The notes: generated by a model from the sequence alone, not told the origin. 64,000 nt of DNA from PALSA-1296 sp038210275 (GCA_038210275.1 JBBQWV010000006.1:62001-126000), one strand, 5' to 3'; counted from the stretch's first letter, positions 27,399 to 36,471 are shown. Made by a program: numbers and translations.

Positions 27399-27953
27399 AT
27401 GGCAAAAACAACTACTACAAAAAAGAAAGCAACCGTTAAGAAACCCGCAGTAAAAAAGGTCGCTGTGAAGAAAGCAGCCGTTAAGAAGACCGCAGTGAAA
27501 AAAACCGTCGTCAAAAAAGCTGCGGCTCCGAAAAAAGCGGCAGCAAAAAAACGACCTGAGCCAAAACCTCTGCAAGAAATAAATAAACTTATCGCGATCG
27601 CTGCGGCGGAATGTGCGATCGAGAAGAAAGCCACGAACGTGAAAGTTCTTGATCTTCGCGACATTACATCGTTCACCGATTATTTTGTGATCGCCTCAGG
27701 ATCAAGCGATATGCAAGTAAAAGCAATTGCAGAAAATGTTCTTGCGAAAATGCGCGAGCGTGGCGTAACTCCCTGGAAGAGCGAAGGCTGGGATGCCTTG
27801 CAATGGGTGATCGTTGATTTTGTTGACGTCGTCGTACACATCTTCAGCGAAACAGCAAGAGATTTTTATCATCTCGAACGCCTTTGGGCAGATGCTCCGA
27901 CGGAGATCGTGGAAGATACTTCTGCGCCGAAGAAGAGAAAGACGGCGAAGTAA
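27399..27953 (+). CDS. rsfS: Ribosome silencing factor with Lys/Ala-rich N-terminal tail
   Basis: 184 residues. The RsfS/DUF143 domain covers about residues 58-165 (LDLRDITSFTDYFVIASGSSD, VKAIAENVLAKM, GWDALQWVIVDFVDVVVHIF, ARDFYHLERLWADAP) and binds ribosomal protein uL14 to stop subunit joining in starvation. The first 50 residues are an additional tail made almost only of Lys, Ala, Val and Thr (repeats of VKKAAVKK type), like the tails of histone-H1-like proteins. The usual protein is about 110-120 residues, so the tail is the odd feature. A short Lys-rich end is also present. Confidence 0.93.
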   Translation: MAKTTTTKKKATVKKPAVKKVAVKKAAVKKTAVKKTVVKKAAAPKKAAAKKRPEPKPLQEINKLIAIAAAECAIEKKATNVKVLDLRDITSFTDYFVIASGSSDMQVKAIAENVLAKMRERGVTPWKSEGWDALQWVIVDFVDVVVHIFSETARDFYHLERLWADAPTEIVEDTSAPKKRKTAK

Positions 27954-27958
27954 TTTAA

Positions 27959-28096
27959 TGTCATTCCGAAGGAGTCGTGGAGCGACGACTGAGGAATCCC
28001 CTAAGTCGTGGTAGAGACTTAGACACTACAAACTATTACGGGATTCTTCACTGCGTCCAAATTGCTATCACAATTCGGTTTCCGTTCAGAATGACA
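27959..28096. repeat. Palindromic element, copy B
   Basis: 138 bp with near-perfect ends (TGTCATTCCGAA against TTCAGAATGACA, 11 of 12 complementary). The core AATCCCCTAAGTCGTGG, GAGACTTAG, CTACAAACTATT and GGGATT is shared with copies A, C and F. Confidence 0.75.
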
Positions 28097-28131
28097 TGAT
28101 GACCAAAAATTGAAAAAACTAGATTCCATCC

Positions 28132-29535
28132 ATGCTTAATATCCATTTCCTCGGCGCTGCCGGACAAGTCACGGGCTCGAAATATTTTGTGTATTCATCT
28201 ACGTCTCGCGGCTTCCTGCTTGACTGCGGTTTATTTCAAGGACCACCGGAGTTAAGCCAAATGAACCGCAACCCGCTACCGATTCCAATCGGAGCAATCG
28301 GCAATGTGCTCATCACTCATGCGCATCTCGATCATGTCGGATATTTGCCGCATATTGTCCGCGACGGATATCACGGAAATATTTTTGCTACAGAACCGAC
28401 GATTGAAATTGCGGGATATGTTCTTCGTGATTCGGCGCATCTTCAGGAAGAAGATGCCAAGAATGCCAATAGGCATGGATGGTCGAGGCACAAACCTGCA
28501 ACGGCGCTCTATACTTCTGCTGATGCCGAAGAAGCGATCTCACTTTTCCAACAAGTTGAGCGGTACCAGAAAAAAATATTGCCAGATAATATTTCTGCCG
28601 AATATTTAAATGCCGGCCATATTCTTGGCTCCTGTTCGATCCGTATCGAAAAACGATATGATGATAAAGAGCCTGTCAGCATTTTATTTTCCGGAGACAT
28701 CGGAAGAAGGACGCCGATCTACTTAAAGCCAAAGGATAATGCTCCGCAAGCTGATTATGTTGTCTGCGAATCAACCTATGGCGACAGGCTTCACAAGAAT
28801 ATTGATCCGAAAGATGAACTTCGTGATATAGTCCTCGAAGCAGTGAAGACAAAAAGTATGCTGCTCATTCCCGCATTCGCCGTTGATCGTTCACAAGAAC
28901 TTCTGTTTTGTTTGAATGCCTTGATGCGCGACGGAGAAATTCCGATGCTTAAGACCTACATTGATTCTCCGATGGCAACAGGTGTCACCGATATTTACGA
29001 TAAATTTACTGATGAGCATATTTTTTCGAAAGAAGAATTAGATGAGCCGGATAGAAATCCTCTTCGCTTTCAATCGCTGAAGTTTACAAAATCTCCGGAA
29101 GAATCCAAGCAGCTCAATAATGTGCAGGGTCCGGCGATCATCATCAGTGCAAGTGGTATGGCAACAGGCGGTCGTATCGTTCATCATTTGATAAACCGCC
29201 TTCCAAAAGCAGATACGATCGTTCTTTTAACGGGTTATCAGGCAGAAGGTACGCTTGGCAGAACACTGCTTCACGGAGATAAAAGCGTTTTTATTCACGG
29301 TCAGCAAATTCCTGTGAAAGCGCAGATCAGAACACTCAATTCGTACAGCGGTCATGCCGATCAAGGCGAGATCATGGACTGGCTGAAAACAATGCCGAAA
29401 CCGCCAAAGAAAATATTCCTCACACATGGTGAAGATCAAGCGCGGCTTGCATTGAAAGCGAAGATCGAATCCGATCTCAACTGGAAAGTCGAAATGCCGC
29501 ATTTGGGGCAATCATTCGATCTTGAGGCAATATAA
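28132..29535 (+). CDS. Beta-CASP metallo-beta-lactamase-fold hydrolase
   Basis: 467 residues. Metallo-beta-lactamase motifs: HAHLDHVG near residue 63 (zinc site), AGHILGS and SGDIGRR. The beta-CASP part shows DSPMATGVTDIYDKF, SASGMATGGRIVHHL and SGHADQGEI. Family members are RNA 3'-end processing or exonuclease-like proteins of the CPSF-73/YsH1 type widespread in bacteria, acting on RNA. It stands between two palindromic elements. Another, shorter member of the same superfamily is at 61360-62349. Confidence 0.9.
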   Translation: MLNIHFLGAAGQVTGSKYFVYSSTSRGFLLDCGLFQGPPELSQMNRNPLPIPIGAIGNVLITHAHLDHVGYLPHIVRDGYHGNIFATEPTIEIAGYVLRDSAHLQEEDAKNANRHGWSRHKPATALYTSADAEEAISLFQQVERYQKKILPDNISAEYLNAGHILGSCSIRIEKRYDDKEPVSILFSGDIGRRTPIYLKPKDNAPQADYVVCESTYGDRLHKNIDPKDELRDIVLEAVKTKSMLLIPAFAVDRSQELLFCLNALMRDGEIPMLKTYIDSPMATGVTDIYDKFTDEHIFSKEELDEPDRNPLRFQSLKFTKSPEESKQLNNVQGPAIIISASGMATGGRIVHHLINRLPKADTIVLLTGYQAEGTLGRTLLHGDKSVFIHGQQIPVKAQIRTLNSYSGHADQGEIMDWLKTMPKPPKKIFLTHGEDQARLALKAKIESDLNWKVEMPHLGQSFDLEAI

Positions 29536-29543
29536 CTAAGTCG

Positions 29544-29663
29544 TGTCATTGCGAGAAGTCGCGTAGCGACGACGAAGCAATCTCCTGATAGTTTGTAGCT
29601 CCTAAGTCTCAGCCACGATTTAGGGGATTGCTTCGTCGGGCTGAAGCCCTCCTCGCAATGACA
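29544..29663. repeat. Palindromic element, copy C
   Basis: 120 bp from TGTCATTGCGAG to CTCGCAATGACA, perfectly complementary ends of 12 bases. Each arm holds a sub-hairpin (GTCGCGTAGCGAC left, GGGCTGAAGCCC right), and GACGAAGCAATCTCC pairs with GGGATTGCTTCGTC. It lies between convergent genes. Confidence 0.85.
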
Positions 29664-29670
29664 CTATTAA

Positions 29671-31017
29671 TTACCAAGTTCTAAGCACCGAATACTCCAC
29701 CTTCTGCTCACTTCGCGCTTTGACCGGCACATGAAAGACAACTTCATTCGCATTTTTCTTTTCGTAATCAATCGAAGATTTTGTGATCTCCCAATTATAT
29801 CCCACATTTTCTAAGACATCAATGATCACATCTTCGTCTTTTCTATTTTTGAGATTTATAGAAATTGATTCGCGTGAACTATGATCGCCGCCTTTTGAAT
29901 CGGTTACTGTTCTCTCGCCAAGCAGATCAAAGGCATCGCCGACTTTGATCGTCAGCTTCTCATCTCGAGGAGTATGCTGGATTCTATCTTCGCCCACGAA
30001 TTGAAACGACCCGTCCTTATCTTTTTTCATTACCCGGACAATCCCTTCCGGCAATGGCATACCCATATTATTGTCTTTTGCATTTTTGAAATCAATTGTA
30101 ACGGCAACATTTCTTCCACCGATGTAGGTATAATGCTTTTCAGCTTTTACTGCATCAGCTTCCAAAAGTGAAAGCTGTTTTACTTCATTATTTTTAATCG
30201 TTGTTGCTCTACCGAGATCATAGAGATGGTATTCGAAGAGTCCGCGCTCCTCCATCATTGGGGCAGCCATGTCATATGCAATGCCTCCTTTAGAACTTCT
30301 TGCTAAATAAGGATCACTCTGATGCACTTTATTCAACTGCCCTGCAACTAACTTTAACTTCGCATTCTCAAATGTTGCTCCACATTTATTGTCAATACTT
30401 ACCCATCCAGTCAAGTCAAGTGATTTATCGTCATCGGCAAGAGTGACGATGTATTCAGCATGCCAGGAAATTCCGGAAGTTTGATAGAGCACTTCAAGTG
30501 GTTCTTGACTTAAAGATGCGCTTGATGAGACACTCCAAATAAGTGTCGGTCTCGTGATCAAACCTTCAGGCAAATTCGGAACAGAGATACGATATTGATT
30601 GGTATTGGGGAACATCAGAATACCGGTTGGCGAAGACAGCGTTATCTGCCCACCTTGCGAAGAAAGCAACGTTCCATCAGTACGATTTCCTTTATCGTCA
30701 GTTAGCGTGATCTGTTTATCAATATATTTTTCAAGAAGTTTTTCCTGATTGACGAGATCGTATTCGAAGTTTTGCTCAAGAATCCCAACATCCTTCGGAT
30801 GTTTTGTTGCAGTGATCTTCACCGTCGTCGGATCAATCTGCGACGGCACATCAAGTAGCTTGATCTCACTTCTGCCTTTTGCAATGTCAAAGAGACGAAC
30901 GTCGCGAACGACTCCGAGATTATTATTATAGACTGTCAGCGCAATAGATTCGCGCTTGGCTTGCTGAGCAAAAAGCGGAGAAGCAATGAGGAAGAGAACG
31001 AGAAGATTTTTTTTCAT
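29671..31017 (-). CDS. DUF4139 domain protein, secreted
   Basis: 448 residues with a signal peptide (about 1-18, ending PLFAQ). The DUF4139 family pattern is clear: ALTVYNNNLGVVRDVR at the start, LLDVPSQIDPTTVKI, WSVSSSASLSQEPLEVLYQTSGISWHAEY split over the middle (a long conserved block), and VFHVPVKARSEQKVEYSVL at the end. Function of the family is unknown; predicted to be periplasmic or surface-exposed. It follows ispE on the same strand with 37 bases between. Confidence 0.9.
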   Translation of the reverse strand: MKKNLLVLFLIASPLFAQQAKRESIALTVYNNNLGVVRDVRLFDIAKGRSEIKLLDVPSQIDPTTVKITATKHPKDVGILEQNFEYDLVNQEKLLEKYIDKQITLTDDKGNRTDGTLLSSQGGQITLSSPTGILMFPNTNQYRISVPNLPEGLITRPTLIWSVSSSASLSQEPLEVLYQTSGISWHAEYIVTLADDDKSLDLTGWVSIDNKCGATFENAKLKLVAGQLNKVHQSDPYLARSSKGGIAYDMAAPMMEERGLFEYHLYDLGRATTIKNNEVKQLSLLEADAVKAEKHYTYIGGRNVAVTIDFKNAKDNNMGMPLPEGIVRVMKKDKDGSFQFVGEDRIQHTPRDEKLTIKVGDAFDLLGERTVTDSKGGDHSSRESISINLKNRKDEDVIIDVLENVGYNWEITKSSIDYEKKNANEVVFHVPVKARSEQKVEYSVLRTW

Positions 31018-31054
31018 AATGGTTTAAGAGAATAGATGATTAGTTACGCAAGAA

Positions 31055-31903
31055 TCAATGAGAAAGATACATCAAACTACTGGGGAATTCAATTAATAAT
31101 TTTTCATGGGCATGAGCCGCGGTTTTATGATCTTTAAAGATCCCGTAAAATGCCGAGCCGCTACCACTCATTAAAGCAAAATCTGCTCCGAGAGAATACA
31201 GACTTCTTTTAAGTGAAAAAAGAATTGGATGCAGCGCAAAAGCAACTTCTTCGAAGTCATTAGTTACAGCTTCCTTCCATGAACTCGGCTCCGGAATATT
31301 TCTAAATACTGCAGCATAGTTTGTCGGCGTTGATCTCTCTTTCAAACGAAGCATACTATATGCCTTTGCAGTTGAGATAAAAGTGTTATGAAGTTTTACG
31401 ATCAATATGGGAAAGTTTATTTTTAACTCAATCGGAGTCAGCTTCTCCCCTATTCCGCTTGCAACCATAACGTTTGTTTCCTCAAGAAAGAAAGGGACAT
31501 CGGCACCAAGTTTTGCCGCGATCTTATGTTGCTGATCTTTTGGAATCTGCTTGCAATGATCATGAAATATTTTGATCGCGGTGGCAGCATTTGCTGAACC
31601 TCCGCCAAGACCTGCGCCACTCGGAATGTGCTTCCGTAAATGGATATGAAGCCCTGGCATTTTTAATCTGTATAATTCAGCACAAATCGCAATTGCTTTC
31701 ACAACAATATTATTCTCATCATTCGGAATATTATGATCGCTTGTCGTAAAACGAAAACTCTCCGCCTCTTCGACGACTAATTCATCATGCGGCTCACTCA
31801 ATTTGTAAAGGACTGTGTTGACATTATGGTAACCATCATCCCGTTTCGAGAGGATTTCCAAACCGAGATTAATTTTGCATGCAGAAAGGTATGATTGAAG
31901 CAT
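31055..31903 (-). CDS. ispE: 4-diphosphocytidyl-2-C-methylerythritol kinase
   Basis: 282 residues. IspE phosphorylates CDP-methylerythritol in the non-mevalonate isoprenoid pathway. GHMP-kinase marks: N-terminal SACKINLGLEIL, the ATP loop PSGAGLGGGSANAATA (about residues 90-105) and the C-terminal ALMSGSGSAFYGIF. Full length. It begins 66 bases from the divergent lysine transaminase gene. Confidence 0.96.
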   Translation of the reverse strand: MLQSYLSACKINLGLEILSKRDDGYHNVNTVLYKLSEPHDELVVEEAESFRFTTSDHNIPNDENNIVVKAIAICAELYRLKMPGLHIHLRKHIPSGAGLGGGSANAATAIKIFHDHCKQIPKDQQHKIAAKLGADVPFFLEETNVMVASGIGEKLTPIELKINFPILIVKLHNTFISTAKAYSMLRLKERSTPTNYAAVFRNIPEPSSWKEAVTNDFEEVAFALHPILFSLKRSLYSLGADFALMSGSGSAFYGIFKDHKTAAHAHEKLLIEFPSSLMYLSH

Positions 31904-31969
31904 AAAGTAAGATGTTTATCGGTTCCGGCATCCCTAAACGCATCCCGCCTTTCTCTTGTTCTATAATTC

Positions 31970-33394
31970 ATGCCGGATAAAAACATAATGGTAGTCGAAC
32001 GAAGCGCTGAAACCGGTGCGAATATCTCCACTACACCGTTTACAGCAAACCAAACTCTTCCTGTTCATATTGAAGCCGGGAAAGTGCATGAAACACTTGC
32101 CAAACACATGCTTGTCGATGGATTCGATATCGTCGTTGATCTCGAAAAATCTCAGGGCACGTGGATTTACGATGCCAGAACCGGCAAGCGTTTTTTGGAT
32201 TTTTTTACGTTCTTTGCTTCAGGTCCTGTCGGGTTGAATCATCCAAAAATGCTCGAACCGGCATTCAAAGAGCGTTTAGTTCATGCAGCGATCAATAAGC
32301 CATCAAGTTCAGATGCGTACACCGTTGAGATGGCAGAATTTGTTGAGACATTCAGCCGCGTTGCCATTCCAGAATATCTGCCGCATCTTTTCATGATCGA
32401 AGGCGGAAGTGCAGCACTGGAAAATGCTTTGAAAGTTGCATTCGATTGGAAAGTCCGAAAGAATTTCGTCAAAGGCTATACGCAAGAGCGCGGGCAGCTG
32501 ATCATGCATTTCCGTTATGCGTTTCACGGACGTAACGGTTACACACTTTCACTGACAAATACTGACCCTGTCAAGACTTTGTACTTTCCGAAGTTTAGAG
32601 ATTGGCCAAGAATTGATTCGCCATTTTTGCACTTCCCTCTTAATGATGCGAACATGGCTCAGGCACTGATCGATGAAGATCGTGCAGCAAAGCAGATGAA
32701 AGAAGCTTTCACTAATTATCCGGATCAGATCGCGGCAATTATTATTGAGCCAATTCAAGGTGAGGGTGGTGATAATCACTTCAGCAAAAGATTTCTGACA
32801 ACGCTCCGCCAGCTTGCCGATGAAAATGATGCACTACTTATTTTCGATGAAGTGCAGACAGGTGTTGCCATCACCGGAAAAATGTGGGCGCATCAACATT
32901 TCGTTCAGCCGGATATTATGACCTTCGGCAAAAAGACTCAGGTCTGCGGATTGCTTGCTTCGAAAAGAATTGACGAAGTGCATGATAACGTCTTTATGAA
33001 ATCGAGCCGCATCAATTCCACCTGGGGCGGTAACCTTGTGGATATGATCCGTGCGCAGAAATATTTTGAGATCATTGCTGAAGAGAAACTTGTGGAGAAT
33101 GCCAGAATTCAAGGTGATTATCTGCTTTCGGAAATTCGTAAATTTGAAGAGGAATTTCCAAATCTTGTTTCCAATAGTCGTGGTCTTGGTCTTTTCTGTG
33201 CATTCACACTCGCTGAAGCGCAGATGCGTGATGTGCTCAAACAGAAATGTTATGACGAGGGCTTGATCATCATAGGTTGCGGTGATCGCTCCATCAGATT
33301 CAGACCACCACTGAATATCACTCAGAATGAAATCGATCTGGGTATTAAAGTTATCAGAGAACAGTTGAAAGAATTATCTGTACGAGATTATTAA
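31970..33394 (+). CDS. lat: L-lysine 6-transaminase
   Basis: 474 residues, a fold-type I PLP aminotransferase of class III. Lat transfers the epsilon-amino group of lysine to 2-oxoglutarate, giving 2-aminoadipate semialdehyde. The PLP-lysine region reads MTFGKKTQVCG, which is characteristic of Lat rather than ornithine or GABA transaminases; also IFDEVQTGVAITGKMWAHQH and FFASGPVGLNHPKM. The first 30 residues are an extra, probably disordered, lead. It is followed after 6 bases by the tryptophan-dioxygenase-family gene, suggesting an amino-acid degradation or signalling pair. Confidence 0.92.
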   Translation: MPDKNIMVVERSAETGANISTTPFTANQTLPVHIEAGKVHETLAKHMLVDGFDIVVDLEKSQGTWIYDARTGKRFLDFFTFFASGPVGLNHPKMLEPAFKERLVHAAINKPSSSDAYTVEMAEFVETFSRVAIPEYLPHLFMIEGGSAALENALKVAFDWKVRKNFVKGYTQERGQLIMHFRYAFHGRNGYTLSLTNTDPVKTLYFPKFRDWPRIDSPFLHFPLNDANMAQALIDEDRAAKQMKEAFTNYPDQIAAIIIEPIQGEGGDNHFSKRFLTTLRQLADENDALLIFDEVQTGVAITGKMWAHQHFVQPDIMTFGKKTQVCGLLASKRIDEVHDNVFMKSSRINSTWGGNLVDMIRAQKYFEIIAEEKLVENARIQGDYLLSEIRKFEEEFPNLVSNSRGLGLFCAFTLAEAQMRDVLKQKCYDEGLIIIGCGDRSIRFRPPLNITQNEIDLGIKVIREQLKELSVRDY

Positions 33395-33400
33395 TTAGAA

Positions 33401-34366
33401 ATGTCAGAAAATAAAAATCTCACTCAAGCCATCGAACGTCTCACTGCCCGTTACGGAGATAAAGCCGTTGATTATATCGAAGGAGCTGCCATTCGCCGTG
33501 AGCTAACGTACGATGATTACATCAAAGTTGATACGCTGCTTTCTATCCAACAGCCGCTGACAGAATATCACGACGAACTTACATTCCTTATTTATCATCA
33601 GCAGACTGAACTATGGTTTCGATTAGTGCTCCATGAGATACGATTCGGAATTGAAAACCTTCTCAATGATCCTATTGATCTTTCGAAAGCGTTACTCTCC
33701 GTTCAACGTGCAAATAGGATATTCGGACATCTTACCGATAGTTTTGATGTGCTCATTGAAGGGCTGAGCACCGATCAATTCTTAGAATTCCGTAAAGCAT
33801 TTGGTACATCGAGCGGATTTCAATCTGCACAATTTCGTGCGATTGAAATTCTCGCTGGTCTTGACAGAAAATCCATTAAGGGACAAGATAATACTTTTTA
33901 TTGGGAAAGAGCGGCACGCGATAAAGAAACGGGCGAGCCGACTTTAACACTTATCAAATTCAAAGAAAAGCATCTGACGTGGCTGAACTCGATATATGAA
34001 AACCGCGAACCCCGTTCACTCCGTTATGCCTTCGAAAAAATAATCTCGCATAGTCTCGGAATTAAAGCCACCACTCCTCAGCAATTTTATCAGATATTTT
34101 ATTCAACGAATAACGATGAACTTCTCCGCTTCGCCAACGAACTTCTCAGACTTGACGAACTCATCACCGGTTGGAAAATAGCTCATCTACGCTCTGCTGC
34201 CAAGCACTTAGCCAAAGCCCCAAAAGGAACCGGAGAAACAAATTGGGCAGAATACCTTACCAAATCCATCACTGAAGAACGCTGCTTCCCTGAGCTTTAT
34301 CTTGCAAAGAAAGAGATGGAAGCTGAGGAAGAGGAAGTTGAATCAGTAACGTTGGCTGATGCGTGA
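33401..34366 (+). CDS. Tryptophan 2,3-dioxygenase superfamily protein
   Basis: 321 residues, all-helical heme dioxygenase family. Marks seen: LTYDDYIKVDTLLSIQQPL, then HDELTFLIYHQQTELWFRL (His66 matches the active-site His), FRKAFGTSSGFQSAQFR (Arg131 binding substrate carboxylate in the family) and AHLRSAAKHL (His262 as heme ligand). The loop that in true tryptophan dioxygenases reads GTGGSSG is here GTGETNWAEYL, and the end FPELY is kept. It may open the indole ring of tryptophan or of a different indole or amine; the gene pair with lysine 6-transaminase supports an amino-acid role. Acidic tail of 15 residues. Confidence 0.85.
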   Translation: MSENKNLTQAIERLTARYGDKAVDYIEGAAIRRELTYDDYIKVDTLLSIQQPLTEYHDELTFLIYHQQTELWFRLVLHEIRFGIENLLNDPIDLSKALLSVQRANRIFGHLTDSFDVLIEGLSTDQFLEFRKAFGTSSGFQSAQFRAIEILAGLDRKSIKGQDNTFYWERAARDKETGEPTLTLIKFKEKHLTWLNSIYENREPRSLRYAFEKIISHSLGIKATTPQQFYQIFYSTNNDELLRFANELLRLDELITGWKIAHLRSAAKHLAKAPKGTGETNWAEYLTKSITEERCFPELYLAKKEMEAEEEEVESVTLADA

Positions 34367-34370
34367 AGCA

Positions 34371-34404
34371 AGTCTTTAGTCGTCAGTCATTAGCCGTTAG
34401 CAGA
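34371..34404 (+). repeat. Left inverted repeat flanking the four-helix-bundle gene
   Basis: 34 bases that match the reverse complement of 34765-34798 in 29 of 34 positions. The sequence is made of TTAGTCGTTAGC-like units. It starts two bases after the stop of the preceding dioxygenase-family gene and ends one base before the four-helix gene stop. Confidence 0.8.
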
Positions 34405-34405
34405 C

Positions 34406-34759
34406 TTAGCTCAGAGAGTTCATCAGCCCATTCAACATTTTACCTATTTCTTCGACTTGTTCAAGAAGTTTTTGTGTCGCTGCATCATTGATATATTTCA
34501 AGTCATTCGATAATATAACTTGTGTTTCGACTTCTGCAAGTGAGCCTCGTGCAATATTTAAAAATTGCTTGAATTCTTTATCTGACCCTCTTCGATGTCC
34601 CTCTGCAATATTTGATGGTACAGAAACTGCGGCTCTGCGAACTTGATTTCGTAGTCCATAAAGTTCTTCTGCGGGAAACTTATAAGTATTACGATAAATT
34701 TCTGCAACAAGCACTCTTGCTTTTTGCCAAACTTTCAAATCCTTGAACGAACTTGCCAT
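34406..34759 (-). CDS. Four-helix-bundle protein (S23/IVS-encoded family)
   Basis: 117 residues. The family pattern is complete: SFKDLKVWQKARVLVAEIYR, FPAEELYGLRNQVRRAAVSV, PSNIAEGHRRGSDKEFKQFL, ARGSLAEVETQVILSNDL. These small proteins were first found encoded in intervening sequences of 23S rRNA and also occur as single genes scattered in Bacteroidota and cyanobacterial genomes; their role is unknown, but they are close to diversity-generating-retroelement accessory proteins in fold. Here the gene is tightly enclosed by 34-base inverted repeats, which suggests that it was inserted as a unit between the dioxygenase gene and guaB. Confidence 0.93.
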   Translation of the reverse strand: MASSFKDLKVWQKARVLVAEIYRNTYKFPAEELYGLRNQVRRAAVSVPSNIAEGHRRGSDKEFKQFLNIARGSLAEVETQVILSNDLKYINDAATQKLLEQVEEIGKMLNGLMNSLS

Positions 34760-34764
34760 ACTAT

Positions 34765-34798
34765 TCTGCTAACGACTAAAGACTAACGACGAACGACT
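34765..34798 (-). repeat. Right inverted repeat flanking the four-helix-bundle gene
   Basis: Partner of 34371-34404 (29 of 34 positions complementary). Lies 5 bases upstream of the four-helix ATG and 11 bases from the guaB stop. Confidence 0.8.
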
Positions 34799-34809
34799 TC
34801 TTCCATCTC

Positions 34810-36333
34810 CTACAGATGATAATTCGGCGATTCCTTCGTGATCGTTACATCATGCGGATGAGATTCTCGTAAGCTGGCGGAAGTGATGCGGACAAATTTT
34901 CCTTTCTTTTGTAATTCAGGAATATTTACGGCTCCGGTATATCCCATCGCAGCGCGTAAGCCGCCGATCATTTGATAGACTACTTCCGAAAGCGGACCTT
35001 TGAAAGGCACTCTGCCTTCGATTCCTTCAGGGACTAATTTCGATAAGCCTTCTTCGACATCCTGAAAATATCTATCTGCTGAACCTTGCGACATCGCTGA
35101 GAGCGATCCCATTCCACGATAGGTTTTATATGCTCTGCCGTCCAAGAAAATTTTCTCGCCGGGAGATTCTTCAAGTCCTGCAAAAAGATTTCCGATCATC
35201 ACTGTTGATGCTCCTGCAGCAAGCGCTTTCGGAATATCTCCGGTCTGTTTAATACCTCCATCAGCAATAACTGGAATTCCCTTCTTTATCGCAACTGCAG
35301 CTGCTTCCATGATCGCAGTAAGCTGCGGCACTCCAACTCCGGCAACGATGCGCGTTGTGCAGATCGAACCTGGTCCAACTCCAACTTTTACAGCATCAGC
35401 GCCAGCGGCAATGAGCGCAGCGGCAGCTTCGCCGGTTGCGATATTTCCTGCAATAATTTCCAGATCTTTATAGGCTTTTTTGATCTTGCGAACCATATCA
35501 ATGACGCCTTTCGTATGACCATGAGCCGTATCAATCGAAACGACATCAACTGAAGCTTTCACTAATGCTTCAACTCGCTCCATCGTATCGGCAGAAATTC
35601 CTATCGCCGCACCGCAGACAAGTCTGCCGCGAGAATCTTTTGCAGCATTCGGATGACGCTTCTTTTTCTGAATATCTTTGAAAGTAATAAGTCCTTTTAA
35701 CTTTCCAGATTTATCAACGACGGGAAGTTTTTCGATCTTATTATATTGCAAAATTTCCTCAGCTTTTTCAAGCGTTGTGCCGAGCGGTGCAGTGACGAGA
35801 TCGCGCTTTGTCATAATGCGATCTATCGGCTGATCGAGTTTCGATTCGAAACGTGTATCGCGATTAGTCAGCATTCCGACAAGGAAGCCATCTTTATTGA
35901 CGACGGGAATTCCGGAAATGGAATATTTTTCCATCAGCATCAACGCCTCCCGCAAAGGACGGTCTGCCGTCAGCGTGATCGGCTGCTGGATCATTCCGCT
36001 TTCCGAGCGTTTGACGCGGTCAACTTCTTCGGCTTGACGGGCGATGCTCAGATTTTTATGGATCATCCCTATGCCGCCTTCTCTGGCAATGGCAATCGCC
36101 ATCGCTGATTCGGTGACAGTATCCATTGCGCTCGATACAAAAGGCGTTGAGAGCCTGATGTTGCGCGTCAGATAGGTTGATAGATCAACGTCGCGTGGAA
36201 GCACTTCCGAGTAGCCGGGAACGAGCAAAACGTCATCATACGTAATGCCCTCTCCGAATGGAAATTTCGCAGCAAAATTGATGATTCCTGTGGAATGAGA
36301 CTGAGAAAGGCGGGTTGGTGTGGTCTTTGGCAT
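34810..36333 (-). CDS. guaB: Inosine-5'-monophosphate dehydrogenase
   Basis: 507 residues. GuaB oxidises IMP to XMP with NAD, the committed step to GMP. TIM barrel with two inserted CBS domains (about 110-235; IQQPITLTADRPLREA, IMTKRDLVTAPLGTTLEKA). The catalytic loop GVGPGSICTTR places the nucleophile near Cys325; YRGMGSLSAMSQGSADRYF is the mobile flap. The first 20 residues are an extra lead. A good Shine-Dalgarno (TAGGAG, 7 bases before the ATG) and a TATATTTG promoter-like box on the minus strand at 36368-36375 lie upstream. Confidence 0.97.
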   Translation of the reverse strand: MPKTTPTRLSQSHSTGIINFAAKFPFGEGITYDDVLLVPGYSEVLPRDVDLSTYLTRNIRLSTPFVSSAMDTVTESAMAIAIAREGGIGMIHKNLSIARQAEEVDRVKRSESGMIQQPITLTADRPLREALMLMEKYSISGIPVVNKDGFLVGMLTNRDTRFESKLDQPIDRIMTKRDLVTAPLGTTLEKAEEILQYNKIEKLPVVDKSGKLKGLITFKDIQKKKRHPNAAKDSRGRLVCGAAIGISADTMERVEALVKASVDVVSIDTAHGHTKGVIDMVRKIKKAYKDLEIIAGNIATGEAAAALIAAGADAVKVGVGPGSICTTRIVAGVGVPQLTAIMEAAAVAIKKGIPVIADGGIKQTGDIPKALAAGASTVMIGNLFAGLEESPGEKIFLDGRAYKTYRGMGSLSAMSQGSADRYFQDVEEGLSKLVPEGIEGRVPFKGPLSEVVYQMIGGLRAAMGYTGAVNIPELQKKGKFVRITSASLRESHPHDVTITKESPNYHL

Positions 36334-36451
36334 GAAAAACTCCTATGTTTTATGGATGTTTTTCATACAAATATACGAAAAAAACTCCATCACTTTCTGA
36401 AATGAGGAAATTTTTGGAAAATGCCACCCCCTGAGACGGTCTTCTCCAGTG

Positions 36452-36471
36452 GGGCGGACTTTAGTCCGCCC
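36452..36471. repeat. Perfect 8-bp GC hairpin
   Basis: GGGCGGAC-TTTA-GTCCGCCC, no U-tract, preceded by ACGGTCTTCTCC. Shares parts with the repeat at 23484-23530. Confidence 0.6.
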
